IMG/VR virus record: IMGVR_UViG_3300023116_000355
Span: 1-23,976 of that record
Reading direction: 5' to 3' (one strand)
Origin: a virus
DNA length: 23,976 nt
Below are positions 6,991-13,649 of the stretch, in pieces (the stretch's first letter is position 1; the number at the start of each line of letters is the position of its first letter). The position numbers were made by a program, and so were the translations under genes. The notes under the pieces were generated by a model. The model did not search any database, was not told the origin of the DNA, and worked only from the letters and a program-made list of their open reading frames with translations.

Positions 6991-7181
6991 GAGATGAAGA
7001 ATTTTATTTTGAAGCATTAAAAGAAATTAAGAAAATGAAAGAACATTTAGAAAACGAATTAGAGGATATGGAAATCAAACTTCGTTCTCTTCAATTGGTT
7101 AAGAGGCAGATTATGGAACTCCAAGATGAAGTTGCTAAAATGCAACAACAACCTGTTGGTATGCTTTTTACTCTAAGGTGA
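6987..7181 (+). CDS. Coiled-coil protein, 64 residues
   Basis: A highly charged, almost entirely helical protein (FEALKEIKKMKEHLENELEDMEIKLRSLQLVKRQIMELQDEVAKM) with heptad-like spacing of hydrophobic residues, followed by a short tail. It should form a coiled-coil oligomer. The start overlaps the stop of the membrane peptide, and the gene ends 4 bases before the start of the polymerase C-fragment, with that gene's AAGGTGAT site at the junction. It might bridge or scaffold proteins; tethering the two polymerase pieces is possible but purely speculative. Confidence 0.75.
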   Translation: MRDEEFYFEALKEIKKMKEHLENELEDMEIKLRSLQLVKRQIMELQDEVAKMQQQPVGMLFTLR

Positions 7182-7185
7182 TTAT

Positions 7186-8079
7186 ATGAAAGTAGTATAT
7201 GGACACACAGATTCAATTTATGTGCAAATTGATTCTGTTGAAACTGCTGAATCTGCAATTAAGCAGATTGAGGCAAAAGTGCGAGAGCATTTTCCTAATG
7301 TAATGGAACTGGAAAATCATCCTGTTGTTCTTGAATTTGAGAAATACTATTCTGCTTTGGGTGTTGGAACAACAAAGAACCGCAACGCTGGATTAGTTTC
7401 TTGGGAAGATGGAGTATGGTTAGATAAGCCAAAGTTTAGTATGACTGGTTTTACTGCAAAGCGTGTTAGTGAAACTAAATTAGCAAAAGAAGTGCAAACT
7501 AATACTCTTAAAATGTGGGTTGAACAAAAATCTTATGCAGAAATTACTAAGTATTTACATGAAACCTTTAGCGCAGTAAATAACGGTGAAATTCCTCTTG
7601 CTTCTATTATCAAGAGAAGCCGTCTTAGGAAAAACAGATTTACTGTTCAATGCCCCAATTGTGAAACTAGATACAATTTAAGAGACTGTTCTACTTTACC
7701 GCACAAAGTTTGCGAAAAGTGCTCTACGCCAACAAAACAATTTACTACTCTTGAAGGAAAGAAACCTACTATTGGTTCAGGAATTGCTGGTGTTTTATAC
7801 GCATGGGAAAAGAAAAACACTAATTTTGATGACTCTTATCTCTTCTTAAAAGTAAAGAGGGTAAATGATTTCTATACCCATCCTTTAACTCAAGAAAAGC
7901 GAGAAGTTGAATACTTATCAGGCATAACCTACGAGGATTTTGAAGGTTGTAGTCCCGATTGGGACTTCTATGCTCAACAGGTGGTTAAGAAGGCCGACCC
8001 CGTTTTCAAGGCTATGGGGTGGGATATAGCGTCCATACGGACGGGAAAAATACAAGCAAGCCTTGACGAATGGTGGTGA
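7186..8079 (+). CDS. polB: Family B DNA polymerase, C-terminal fragment (motif C, thumb, PIP-like tail)
   Basis: The second polymerase piece, 297 residues, begins MKVVYGHTDSIYV, which is catalytic motif C. Its usual form is YGDTDS; the first Asp is His here (H7) while the essential second Asp (D9) remains. Next come the thumb-side motifs KPKFSMTGFTAKRV and KEVQTNTL. At residues 156-179 there is a zinc-ribbon-like insert with CPNC, C168 and CEKC. The protein then resumes the usual C-terminal pattern (DWDFYAQQVVKKADPVFKAMGWD) and ends QASLDEWW, matching the clamp-binding PIP box Qxx(I/L/M)xx(aromatic)2. The ATG at 7186 has its own AAGGTGAT ribosome site, so it is an independent gene that must assemble with the fragment ending at 6031. 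The last 90 bases are notably GC-rich compared with the rest. Confidence 0.93.
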   Translation: MKVVYGHTDSIYVQIDSVETAESAIKQIEAKVREHFPNVMELENHPVVLEFEKYYSALGVGTTKNRNAGLVSWEDGVWLDKPKFSMTGFTAKRVSETKLAKEVQTNTLKMWVEQKSYAEITKYLHETFSAVNNGEIPLASIIKRSRLRKNRFTVQCPNCETRYNLRDCSTLPHKVCEKCSTPTKQFTTLEGKKPTIGSGIAGVLYAWEKKNTNFDDSYLFLKVKRVNDFYTHPLTQEKREVEYLSGITYEDFEGCSPDWDFYAQQVVKKADPVFKAMGWDIASIRTGKIQASLDEWW

Positions 8080-8083
8080 ACAG

Positions 8084-9010
8084 ATGAACACAGATGAAAA
8101 ATATGAAGCACGAATTAATTCAATGAGAGAATATACTTACGATTGGTCGCCCGAAAATTATGACGACCCTTCAAAACCAATTTTGAAGATTAGCAAATCT
8201 TCTCTTGTTGGTGCTTTTTCTTGGTGTCCTAAGAAATATGATTTCTCATATATTCAGCGTTTGCCTCAAGACCAAACCGAGGCTATGCGGAAAGGAACTA
8301 TTCTTCACAATAGCCGAGAAGCATTCTTTGATGAGTTTGATATTAAGAAAGCAGAACAGATGAACAATTCTGAAGTGCTGGAATATTGCACTTCTCTTAT
8401 GCCCGTTGATGATTATTTTGACATTTCTTTGACGGTTGCTGCTTTTGAAGCACAAAGATTTATTGAAGCAAGAACAGAAGATAGAGTTCATGAGTTTTTA
8501 CCTGTTATTAATGAGAAGAAGTTTGATTGTGAATTTACTCTTCGTAAGAATACGAGTAAGAAATATCCATTACAAAGAGATTATGTGATTCGCCTTCAAG
8601 GTATTATTGACCGTGTGTTTATTGAGAACGGGAAACTAATTCCCTTTGAATATAAGACAGGAGGTTGGAAAGAATCTAAGGCTTCCTCTATGCGTCAAGA
8701 AATGGCCTTTTATCAGTTGATGATTGAAAATGCACCCGAAGAAGTTTTAGAAAAACATGGTTTAACAAAAGACATGGAGGTTAGTCATTGGGGTTGGTAT
8801 TATCCCGTTGCTAATCACATTACGGTTGAACCTGTTAAGAAAAGGTCAATGACGGCTCTTTTAGAAAACATGGCTAAGTTAGTATATACCTATGAACAAA
8901 AAGCATTTGAGGAAGTAGATTTCCCTACTTCTTTTTGGAGACAGACCTGTTCTGAATATTGTTCTTATTATGGTATTTGTCCTGCCGCACAAGAAGATGC
9001 TTGGTTATGA
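8084..9010 (+). CDS. Cas4/AddB-like PD-(D/E)XK nuclease with predicted Fe-S cluster
   Basis: A 308-residue RecB-family nuclease. Motifs in order: SxSSL then FSWCPKKYDF with C48; GTILHNS with H75; GIIDRV with catalytic D176; PFEYKTG with E189 and K191; RQEMAFYQ (QxxxY); and a C-terminal cysteine set C289, C293, C299. One upstream cysteine plus three near the end is the layout that binds a 4Fe-4S cluster in Cas4 and AddB. These enzymes resect DNA ends to make single strands for recombination. I chose the ATG at 8084 because GGTGGTGA lies 5 bases upstream; a TTG at 8063 would overlap the polymerase gene. There are no cas1/cas2 genes or repeats nearby, so a replication or recombination job is likely rather than CRISPR adaptation. 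Confidence 0.88.
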   Translation: MNTDEKYEARINSMREYTYDWSPENYDDPSKPILKISKSSLVGAFSWCPKKYDFSYIQRLPQDQTEAMRKGTILHNSREAFFDEFDIKKAEQMNNSEVLEYCTSLMPVDDYFDISLTVAAFEAQRFIEARTEDRVHEFLPVINEKKFDCEFTLRKNTSKKYPLQRDYVIRLQGIIDRVFIENGKLIPFEYKTGGWKESKASSMRQEMAFYQLMIENAPEEVLEKHGLTKDMEVSHWGWYYPVANHITVEPVKKRSMTALLENMAKLVYTYEQKAFEEVDFPTSFWRQTCSEYCSYYGICPAAQEDAWL

Positions 9011-9027
9011 TTAAAGGAGGTGAAAAA

Positions 9028-9234
9028 ATGGTTGATTTAAAGAAAACAAGAGAAAATTTTAAGAGAGACACTAGGAGAGCATATAGACTGAGACAGGCTA
9101 CTATGGAAAAAATAGGGGTCAATTCCTATGAAGATTTTTTGATTGAAGAACTCATCAAAAAACATTATGCTCAGTTCTCGCACATTGATTACGAAAAATT
9201 ATTGGAGGCTCTTTTAGATGAAAGAATTAATTGA
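9028..9234 (+). CDS. Hypothetical basic helical protein, 68 residues
   Basis: Starts at an ATG placed after a near-perfect Shine-Dalgarno AAAGGAGGTGA, the strongest ribosome site in the window, which is why I prefer it to upstream starts. The product has a very basic N-terminus (LKKTRENFKRDTRRAYRLRQ) and an acidic helical C-terminus (EDFLIEELIKK, YEKLLEALLDERIN). The split charge suggests nucleic-acid contact at one end and oligomerisation at the other, but no family is recognised. It overlaps the next gene by 17 bases. Confidence 0.75.
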   Translation: MVDLKKTRENFKRDTRRAYRLRQATMEKIGVNSYEDFLIEELIKKHYAQFSHIDYEKLLEALLDERIN

Positions 9235-9589
9235 AAACAAAGTCCTGTCAAGAAATTGGACATTTAATGAGATTTCAAATCTTAATGATACAGTAGTATC
9301 TTTATCACAAGATATTTATTCAGAAATGACTCTCATTGAAAAATTTAAACTTGTCCAAGATTTGAGAATCAAAGAGGACTATGTGGGGGCATATTTTGAA
9401 GATGTTCTCAAACTTACTGTTATGACAGTATTAAATGGCGAAATCGCTATGGTAATGAAGCAATTATTGAATGGTGCAACAATTAGTTTTGGAGGTAATA
9501 ATAATGAGATTTCCGAGGGAAGTATGGGCGGGAAGCCACATCAAGAACGCCCCACAAATGAAAAGAAAAGTCGTCTTAGCGAGGAATGA
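9218..9589 (+). CDS. Hypothetical protein, 123 residues, overlapping the primase gene
   Basis: Begins at an ATG 10 bases after GGAGG. The first 90 residues are mostly helical (LVQDLRIKEDYVGAYFEDVLKLTVMTVLNGEIAMVMKQLL), and the last 35 are low-complexity and polar (GGNNNEISEGSMGGKPHQERP), the part that overlaps the primase reading frame by 86 bases. The tail's composition is probably dictated by the primase frame. No family recognised; the position directly before the primase suggests a replication accessory role. Confidence 0.7.
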   Translation: MKELIENKVLSRNWTFNEISNLNDTVVSLSQDIYSEMTLIEKFKLVQDLRIKEDYVGAYFEDVLKLTVMTVLNGEIAMVMKQLLNGATISFGGNNNEISEGSMGGKPHQERPTNEKKSRLSEE

Positions 9590-10544
9590 TTATGCTAACT
9601 TTATTAATGCTCAAAATAACAGGACAAATGTCTATACTACGGTCTATGACTTTGAACATTTTTCGGAAAAAGCAAAAATAGAATCCTCTGTTATTATTGA
9701 TAGAGTTTTTCTTGATTTTGATGCACACGAAAATGACTTAGATTTGGCTTGGAGGGATGTTAAAGTGGTAATGCAATTAGTCCATCAAAAAGATTATCTA
9801 CATACTCTTTTCTTTTCAGGTCGTGGATTTCATTTGTTTTTATTTGGTAAGAGAACAAAGAATATGAGAAATGTTCAAACCTTTTTCCGAGAAATTAAGG
9901 CATACTTATCTTCAAAAGTAGGAAGCAAAAACAGTCTTGATGATAGGGTAGGACAAACAACAAGATTACGCCGTATTCCAAACACCGTGAATATGTCATC
10001 TTCGGATGAAAATGGTAATCCTTATTATTGCATACCCTTGACACGATTTGACCTTATGTGTGAACTTGAAGATATTCTTGAAATTGCGAAAGAGCCTCGC
10101 CTTATCCCCTTCAAAAAGGAGGGAAAAAACGAGGTGTTGTTTCCCGATGCACCCCCTATGGCGGCGATAGAGGGAGAGATTTCTGTTCCAAAAACAGTAG
10201 GAAAACTCCCAATGTTGCCCTGTTTGCATAATGCAGTAATGACGGAGAATCCTTCTCATATGTCAAGGGCTTACCTTGTTTCATGGTATCGTGATTTGAT
10301 TTCGGGCTATCGTGATTTGGTTTCAGGACAACAAAAAATGCAAACACTTGAGTTAGTCGTTGAAGAACTTGAAAGAGTATTTGCTGATTCCGATTCTGTT
10401 TGGTTAGATTGGGATAAAAACGAAACGAGAAAACACGCAAGATTTACAGTATTCAATAACTACAATACTCCCCATTGTGATAAATTAATTAGTGAAGGAT
10501 ATTGTGTAGGTAAATGTTGGAGGTTTCCTGATGCTGATAATTGA
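9504..10544 (+). CDS. Archaeo-eukaryotic primase, probable PriS-PriL fusion
   Basis: A 346-residue primase that would make primers for DNA synthesis. The N-terminal half has the AEP catalytic motifs: FLDFDAHE (metal-binding D71, D73), FSGRGFHLF (S105 to H110), and DDRV...RLRRIPNTVN. The C-terminal 110 residues resemble the iron-sulfur domain of the large subunit PriL: MLPCL (C240), a helical stretch SRAYLVSWYRDL, then ETRKHARFTVFN, TPHC (C325), GYC (C334) and GKC (C338). Four cysteines in this order are the PriL 4Fe-4S ligand pattern. A fused PriS-PriL is known from Nanoarchaeum equitans. I chose the ATG at 9504 because GGAGGT lies 7 bases upstream; an ATG at 9471 in the same frame lacks a good site. 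It overlaps the next gene by 14 bases. Confidence 0.88.
   Translation: MRFPREVWAGSHIKNAPQMKRKVVLARNDYANFINAQNNRTNVYTTVYDFEHFSEKAKIESSVIIDRVFLDFDAHENDLDLAWRDVKVVMQLVHQKDYLHTLFFSGRGFHLFLFGKRTKNMRNVQTFFREIKAYLSSKVGSKNSLDDRVGQTTRLRRIPNTVNMSSSDENGNPYYCIPLTRFDLMCELEDILEIAKEPRLIPFKKEGKNEVLFPDAPPMAAIEGEISVPKTVGKLPMLPCLHNAVMTENPSHMSRAYLVSWYRDLISGYRDLVSGQQKMQTLELVVEELERVFADSDSVWLDWDKNETRKHARFTVFNNYNTPHCDKLISEGYCVGKCWRFPDADN
10287..10328 (+). repeat. Tandem 21-base duplication inside the primase gene
   Basis: Two adjacent 21-base units (10287-10307 and 10308-10328) differ at only three positions and encode YRDLISG followed by YRDLVSG (primase residues 262-275). The in-frame duplication lengthens a helix or loop in the PriL-like domain. 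Confidence 0.85.
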
Positions 10545-11220
10545 TTCAAGAGAAAAATCAAAACTAGCCAAACTAGTTATGCAGAAAGCAAAAGGATTAC
10601 AGATTCCTTTTGAACAGCGTTGGATTGAGATTGGCGATTATGTTTATGATGATGTTTGTTTTGAAGCAAAATCCACGACTGATTTCTTAGGTTCAGTAAT
10701 GTCAAAAAGATTATGGACTCAAGTTGATAATATGGATAGGCATTACAAAACAAATGTAGTAATTATTCATGGTAGTCTTGATGAAGCAATTATGAATGTT
10801 ATTGAAAACTCTCCTAGTAAAATGCCTATCGGAGCAAGAAGTATTATGTTAAACAATAAGTTTCTTGGGGCAATAGGCAGACTTATTCTTGATACTGATA
10901 TTAAACCAGTATGGGTAGAAACAGAAGAAGAGGCCGCACTTATTATCACAGCAGTTAGCAAAATGAAACCTATGACAAGAGATGTAATTGCACCTCAAGT
11001 GTTTAAAAGATTAACAACTGATGATTTAAGGCTTGATTTACTATCTAGCATTAAAGGTGTTTCAATAAAGAAAGCAAAAAAATTAATAAAAGAATTTGGC
11101 TCTATTATGGAAATAGGTGAATGTTCAGTATTTGAATTACAAGCCATTGAAGGTATCGGAGAAACCTTAGCCAAAAGAATTATCTCCACATTAAACTCAG
11201 AAGAGAAGGTGAAAATATGA
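10531..11220 (+). CDS. ERCC4/XPF-family structure-specific nuclease with HhH domain
   Basis: A 229-residue protein like the short archaeal XPF, which cuts branched or flap DNA near junctions. The N-terminal ERCC4 nuclease domain shows LIIDSRE (D5, E8), IEIGDYVYDDVCFEAKSTTDF (GDY at 35-37; E45, K47, D51) and KRLWTQV. The usual ERKxxxD motif reads EAKSTTD, so the middle Arg is Ala. The C-terminal part (about 153-222) holds two helix-hairpin-helix motifs: SSIKGVSIKKAKKLIKEFG and QAIEGIGETLAKRII, which bind DNA. It starts inside the primase gene's end and overlaps the helicase-like gene by 4 bases (ATGA), so the three are likely one transcript. Family is clear. Confidence 0.93.
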   Translation: MLIIDSREKSKLAKLVMQKAKGLQIPFEQRWIEIGDYVYDDVCFEAKSTTDFLGSVMSKRLWTQVDNMDRHYKTNVVIIHGSLDEAIMNVIENSPSKMPIGARSIMLNNKFLGAIGRLILDTDIKPVWVETEEEAALIITAVSKMKPMTRDVIAPQVFKRLTTDDLRLDLLSSIKGVSIKKAKKLIKEFGSIMEIGECSVFELQAIEGIGETLAKRIISTLNSEEKVKI

Positions 11221-12680
11221 ATGAAGAATATGATGAAGAAGAATATATGGAATTGCTTGAAACTAATGCAGGTGTTTTTAGCGAAGCCTTACCAAGAATT
11301 GTTAGAGAGTTTCAATCATCAGCAGTTGAAGTATCACACTATAATGATATTCCTGCTGGTATTTGTTTTTTCAATATTTTAGGTCAAATCGTGAAAGATT
11401 TTATCACGATTCCTAATGGAAGAAACCACGAAGATACTAGAATACATTTTTGTTGGGTGCAAACTAGCGGAACTGGAAAATCTACAATGTGGAACTTTGT
11501 TGGGCCTGTTGCTGAAAAAACATTTTCTATGATTAATTCTAGCAACAAACACCCTCCGTTTGTTCGTAATAACTTACCTATGAACCGCATTTTCAATACT
11601 TTTGGCGTGACGGATTATACTGATTCTGTTCTTATTGGTGGCTATGATAAAGAAATGAATGATGATGATGAAGTTGAATTTGTGAGAAGACCTGGAGTTT
11701 TAGAAGGAAATGGGCTTGCTCATTGGGATGAGTTTGAATATTCTGGTATCTTTAAACAAAGCCAGCACAAAGAAAACTCAATTGTTTATCTAAATACTTT
11801 GATGAACTCATTAGCAGGTGAGTCTTGGATTATTTCTAAGGCTTTGACTTCCTTTGGTGGTATGATTATGGAATGTTTTTGTGAGCGTTCTGTTTTGGCT
11901 ATGACTTATCCACCTAATAATCTAAACGATGTTATGGCTGAAAAGGGTGTTCTTCAAAGAATGCTTTTGTATGTTTGGGAAGTGCCTGAGTTTATTCAAC
12001 ATAAAATGCGCCTTGAGCAAATTGAAAAGGCTGGAACTATTGAAGAAGTAAATCAACCAATTGATAAATATGCAAATGCTATCTTTAAGATTTATGAACT
12101 TACTCAACAACGATTTAATGATGTAGGAGGCGACCCTCTCAAAACAATGCGCTATACTGAAGATTTCAACCAAGTGCTAAAGTTAGAATATGAAAGCATG
12201 AGAATGTATCTTCACAATACTCGCCCTGATGTTGCTAAAATTGCGGGTAATTTTACTACCCGTTTAATGAAGATTCTCTATAAAATGTCTGTTCTTTGTA
12301 GTGTGGCTTCTGCACCTTCAATTAAGAATAAAGACCAACAATTCGTTGTTACGGGGCATAATGTTCGTCAAGCGGCAACAATCGTCCGACAATGTTATAT
12401 GACATTGGTAGATTGGCTAGAGCGAAGCCTCCGAGCGAAGCGCAAGAGCATAGCCGAAAACTCGCTTGAATCAGTCTTTATTGATGTTTATAACAAAATG
12501 AAGAAAGATGATGAAGGTTTCGTCAATAAAACAACACTCTTAACAGAAGTCCGAACTAAGGCCAAAAAATCAAGAGCGCAAGTGTATAGACATTTTGATG
12601 TGATTAGACACAAGTTTGAAGAACAAAAAGGGTCAAATAACAGGACTTATGTTAAGTTAATTAGGAGTGATGAAGAATGA
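11217..12680 (+). CDS. P-loop ATPase, probable replicative helicase, with C-terminal winged helix
   Basis: A 487-residue protein with Walker A SGTGKST (K88 at about 84-90) and a Walker B-like HWDEFEY (D171, E172). Between them is a long insert including TDSVLIGGYDKE. SFGGMIMECFCERSVLAMTYPP may hold the sensor 1 region, and GVLQRMLLYVWE follows with a possible arginine finger. The last 70 residues (FVNKTTLLTEVRTKAKKSRAQVYRHF...RTYVKLI) look like a winged helix. The order acid-glutamate after Walker A plus a C-terminal wHTH recalls MCM-type helicases, but the MCM N-terminal DNA-binding domain is missing. The neighbours are primase, XPF-like nuclease and an exonuclease, and no other helicase candidate lies in the window. 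ATPase is secure; helicase is inference. Its 3' part contains a short GC-rich patch at about 12420-12470. Confidence 0.7.
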   Translation: MNEEYDEEEYMELLETNAGVFSEALPRIVREFQSSAVEVSHYNDIPAGICFFNILGQIVKDFITIPNGRNHEDTRIHFCWVQTSGTGKSTMWNFVGPVAEKTFSMINSSNKHPPFVRNNLPMNRIFNTFGVTDYTDSVLIGGYDKEMNDDDEVEFVRRPGVLEGNGLAHWDEFEYSGIFKQSQHKENSIVYLNTLMNSLAGESWIISKALTSFGGMIMECFCERSVLAMTYPPNNLNDVMAEKGVLQRMLLYVWEVPEFIQHKMRLEQIEKAGTIEEVNQPIDKYANAIFKIYELTQQRFNDVGGDPLKTMRYTEDFNQVLKLEYESMRMYLHNTRPDVAKIAGNFTTRLMKILYKMSVLCSVASAPSIKNKDQQFVVTGHNVRQAATIVRQCYMTLVDWLERSLRAKRKSIAENSLESVFIDVYNKMKKDDEGFVNKTTLLTEVRTKAKKSRAQVYRHFDVIRHKFEEQKGSNNRTYVKLIRSDEE

Positions 12681-12904
12681 AGTGGGAAAACACATACCTA
12701 GTGTTTCAAGTTGAGAAAGGGCCAAAAGTGATTATTGATACTTTAAACACTTATGGTGAAGATGGTTGGGAATGTTGTTCTCAATTAATCGTCGCAAATA
12801 AGCAGATTGTCTGCTTCTTAAAGCGAAGAACCGACCTTGAAGATGAGCCAAAGGTGAACAAGGAAGAAGAAAAAATTAGCAAACTTTGGTCTAGCGGTGA
12901 ATGA
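12677..12904 (+). CDS. DUF4177-like small protein, 75 residues
   Basis: The first 50 residues follow the DUF4177 pattern: an initial strand (WENTYLVFQVEKG), then LNTYGEDGWECCSQLIV (the typical 'LN..G..GWE.v' helix and strand), and a final strand IVCFLKRR. An acidic, lysine-rich tail follows. The family's biochemical role is not known to me. It overlaps the helicase-like gene by 4 bases (ATGA), and its end contains the GGTGA ribosome site of the next gene. Confidence 0.7.
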   Translation: MKWENTYLVFQVEKGPKVIIDTLNTYGEDGWECCSQLIVANKQIVCFLKRRTDLEDEPKVNKEEEKISKLWSSGE

Positions 12905-12905
12905 T

Positions 12906-13499
12906 ATGTCAGTATTGGCTATTGACCTTGAAACCAAAAATATGTCTTATGACATTGGTGGATTTGGTAATACTCATATGTTTCAGGTTTCAACCGTAGC
13001 AACATGGGATGGTAATACAGGAACAGTTTATGTAGATGAATCCGTTGATTCATTTGCTAAGTCGGGTCATAATATCAAGCCCCTATCTGAACTTAAATAT
13101 GATTTAGATAATCATTTTCAAAAGGGAGGACTATTGTTAGGACATAACATTAAGGCTTTTGATTTACCCGTTCTTCGGGACTCAATGGACATTTATTGCA
13201 TTAATAAATACATCAAAGAAGAACAGTTTATTGATACTTCAAGAATCCTTATGAAAGAACATGGTGAAAGATTTCAATTAAAAAATCTTGTTAAATGCAC
13301 TATGAATGATTCCAAATTAATGGAAAGTGCTGATGCACCTAGATTATGGAAAATGGGTCAATATGATGAAGTAGTTGAGTATTGTATGAAAGACACACAG
13401 TTAGTTTATGACCTTTGGAAATACGGACAGGATAATGGTATTGTTAAGGCTTTTTCTTTAGAACATGGAGAACACAAAGATTTGGAGGTGAGTTGGTAA
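12906..13499 (+). CDS. DEDDy-type 3'-5' exonuclease (RNase H-like fold)
   Basis: A 197-residue exonuclease of the DnaQ/DEDD superfamily. Exo I is LAIDLETK (D7, E9), Exo II is LLGHNIKAFDLPVL (Asn and Asp of Nx3FD), and Exo III is VVEYCMKDTQLVYDLW (YxxxD). RFQLKNLVK is the 'sLk.L' helix common in this family. I chose ATG 12906, 5 bases after GGTGA; a GTG at 12897 is an alternative. The polymerase has its own intact proofreading domain, so this is a second exonuclease, more likely used in recombination, degradation of host DNA or trimming of RNA/DNA ends. It ends in the TAATG junction with the next gene. Confidence 0.88.
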   Translation: MSVLAIDLETKNMSYDIGGFGNTHMFQVSTVATWDGNTGTVYVDESVDSFAKSGHNIKPLSELKYDLDNHFQKGGLLLGHNIKAFDLPVLRDSMDIYCINKYIKEEQFIDTSRILMKEHGERFQLKNLVKCTMNDSKLMESADAPRLWKMGQYDEVVEYCMKDTQLVYDLWKYGQDNGIVKAFSLEHGEHKDLEVSW

Positions 13500-13645
13500 T
13501 GACGACTTGGGAATGGATTGGTTTGCTTTTCTTCTTAATCATCTTAATGCTTCTCTTCTTCGCAGCATTCGGTGGAACTAATATCACCGATGAAAGCGTT
13601 GAAGAATACATGAAGCGTTTGATGGGCGAAGAAAGCCGAAAGTGA
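13499..13645 (+). CDS. Single-span membrane protein, 48 residues
   Basis: Starts at an ATG that overlaps the previous stop (TAATG), with GGAGGTGA about 8 bases upstream. The N-terminal half is one transmembrane segment (WIGLLFFLIILMLLFFAAFG, residues 6-25), followed by a charged, helical tail (ESVEEYMKRLMGEESRK). The ribosome site and spacing make it convincing despite its size. It could be a holin-like or membrane-anchoring protein, but a single span with a cytoplasmic tail fits many roles. Confidence 0.75.
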   Translation: MTTWEWIGLLFFLIILMLLFFAAFGGTNITDESVEEYMKRLMGEESRK

Positions 13646-13649
13646 TTAT

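Noticed and set aside
6031-7185. Intein or self-splicing intron in the polymerase gene
   Set aside because: The N-fragment ends in a stop codon, no N-terminal Cys/Ser or C-terminal His-Asn splice motif is present at the borders, the C-fragment has its own ribosome site and ATG, and the gap is filled with overlapping genes.
8084-9010. Cas4 as part of a CRISPR system
   Set aside because: No repeat-spacer array and no cas1, cas2 or effector gene is in the window; Cas4-like nucleases are common as free-standing genes in archaeal viruses.
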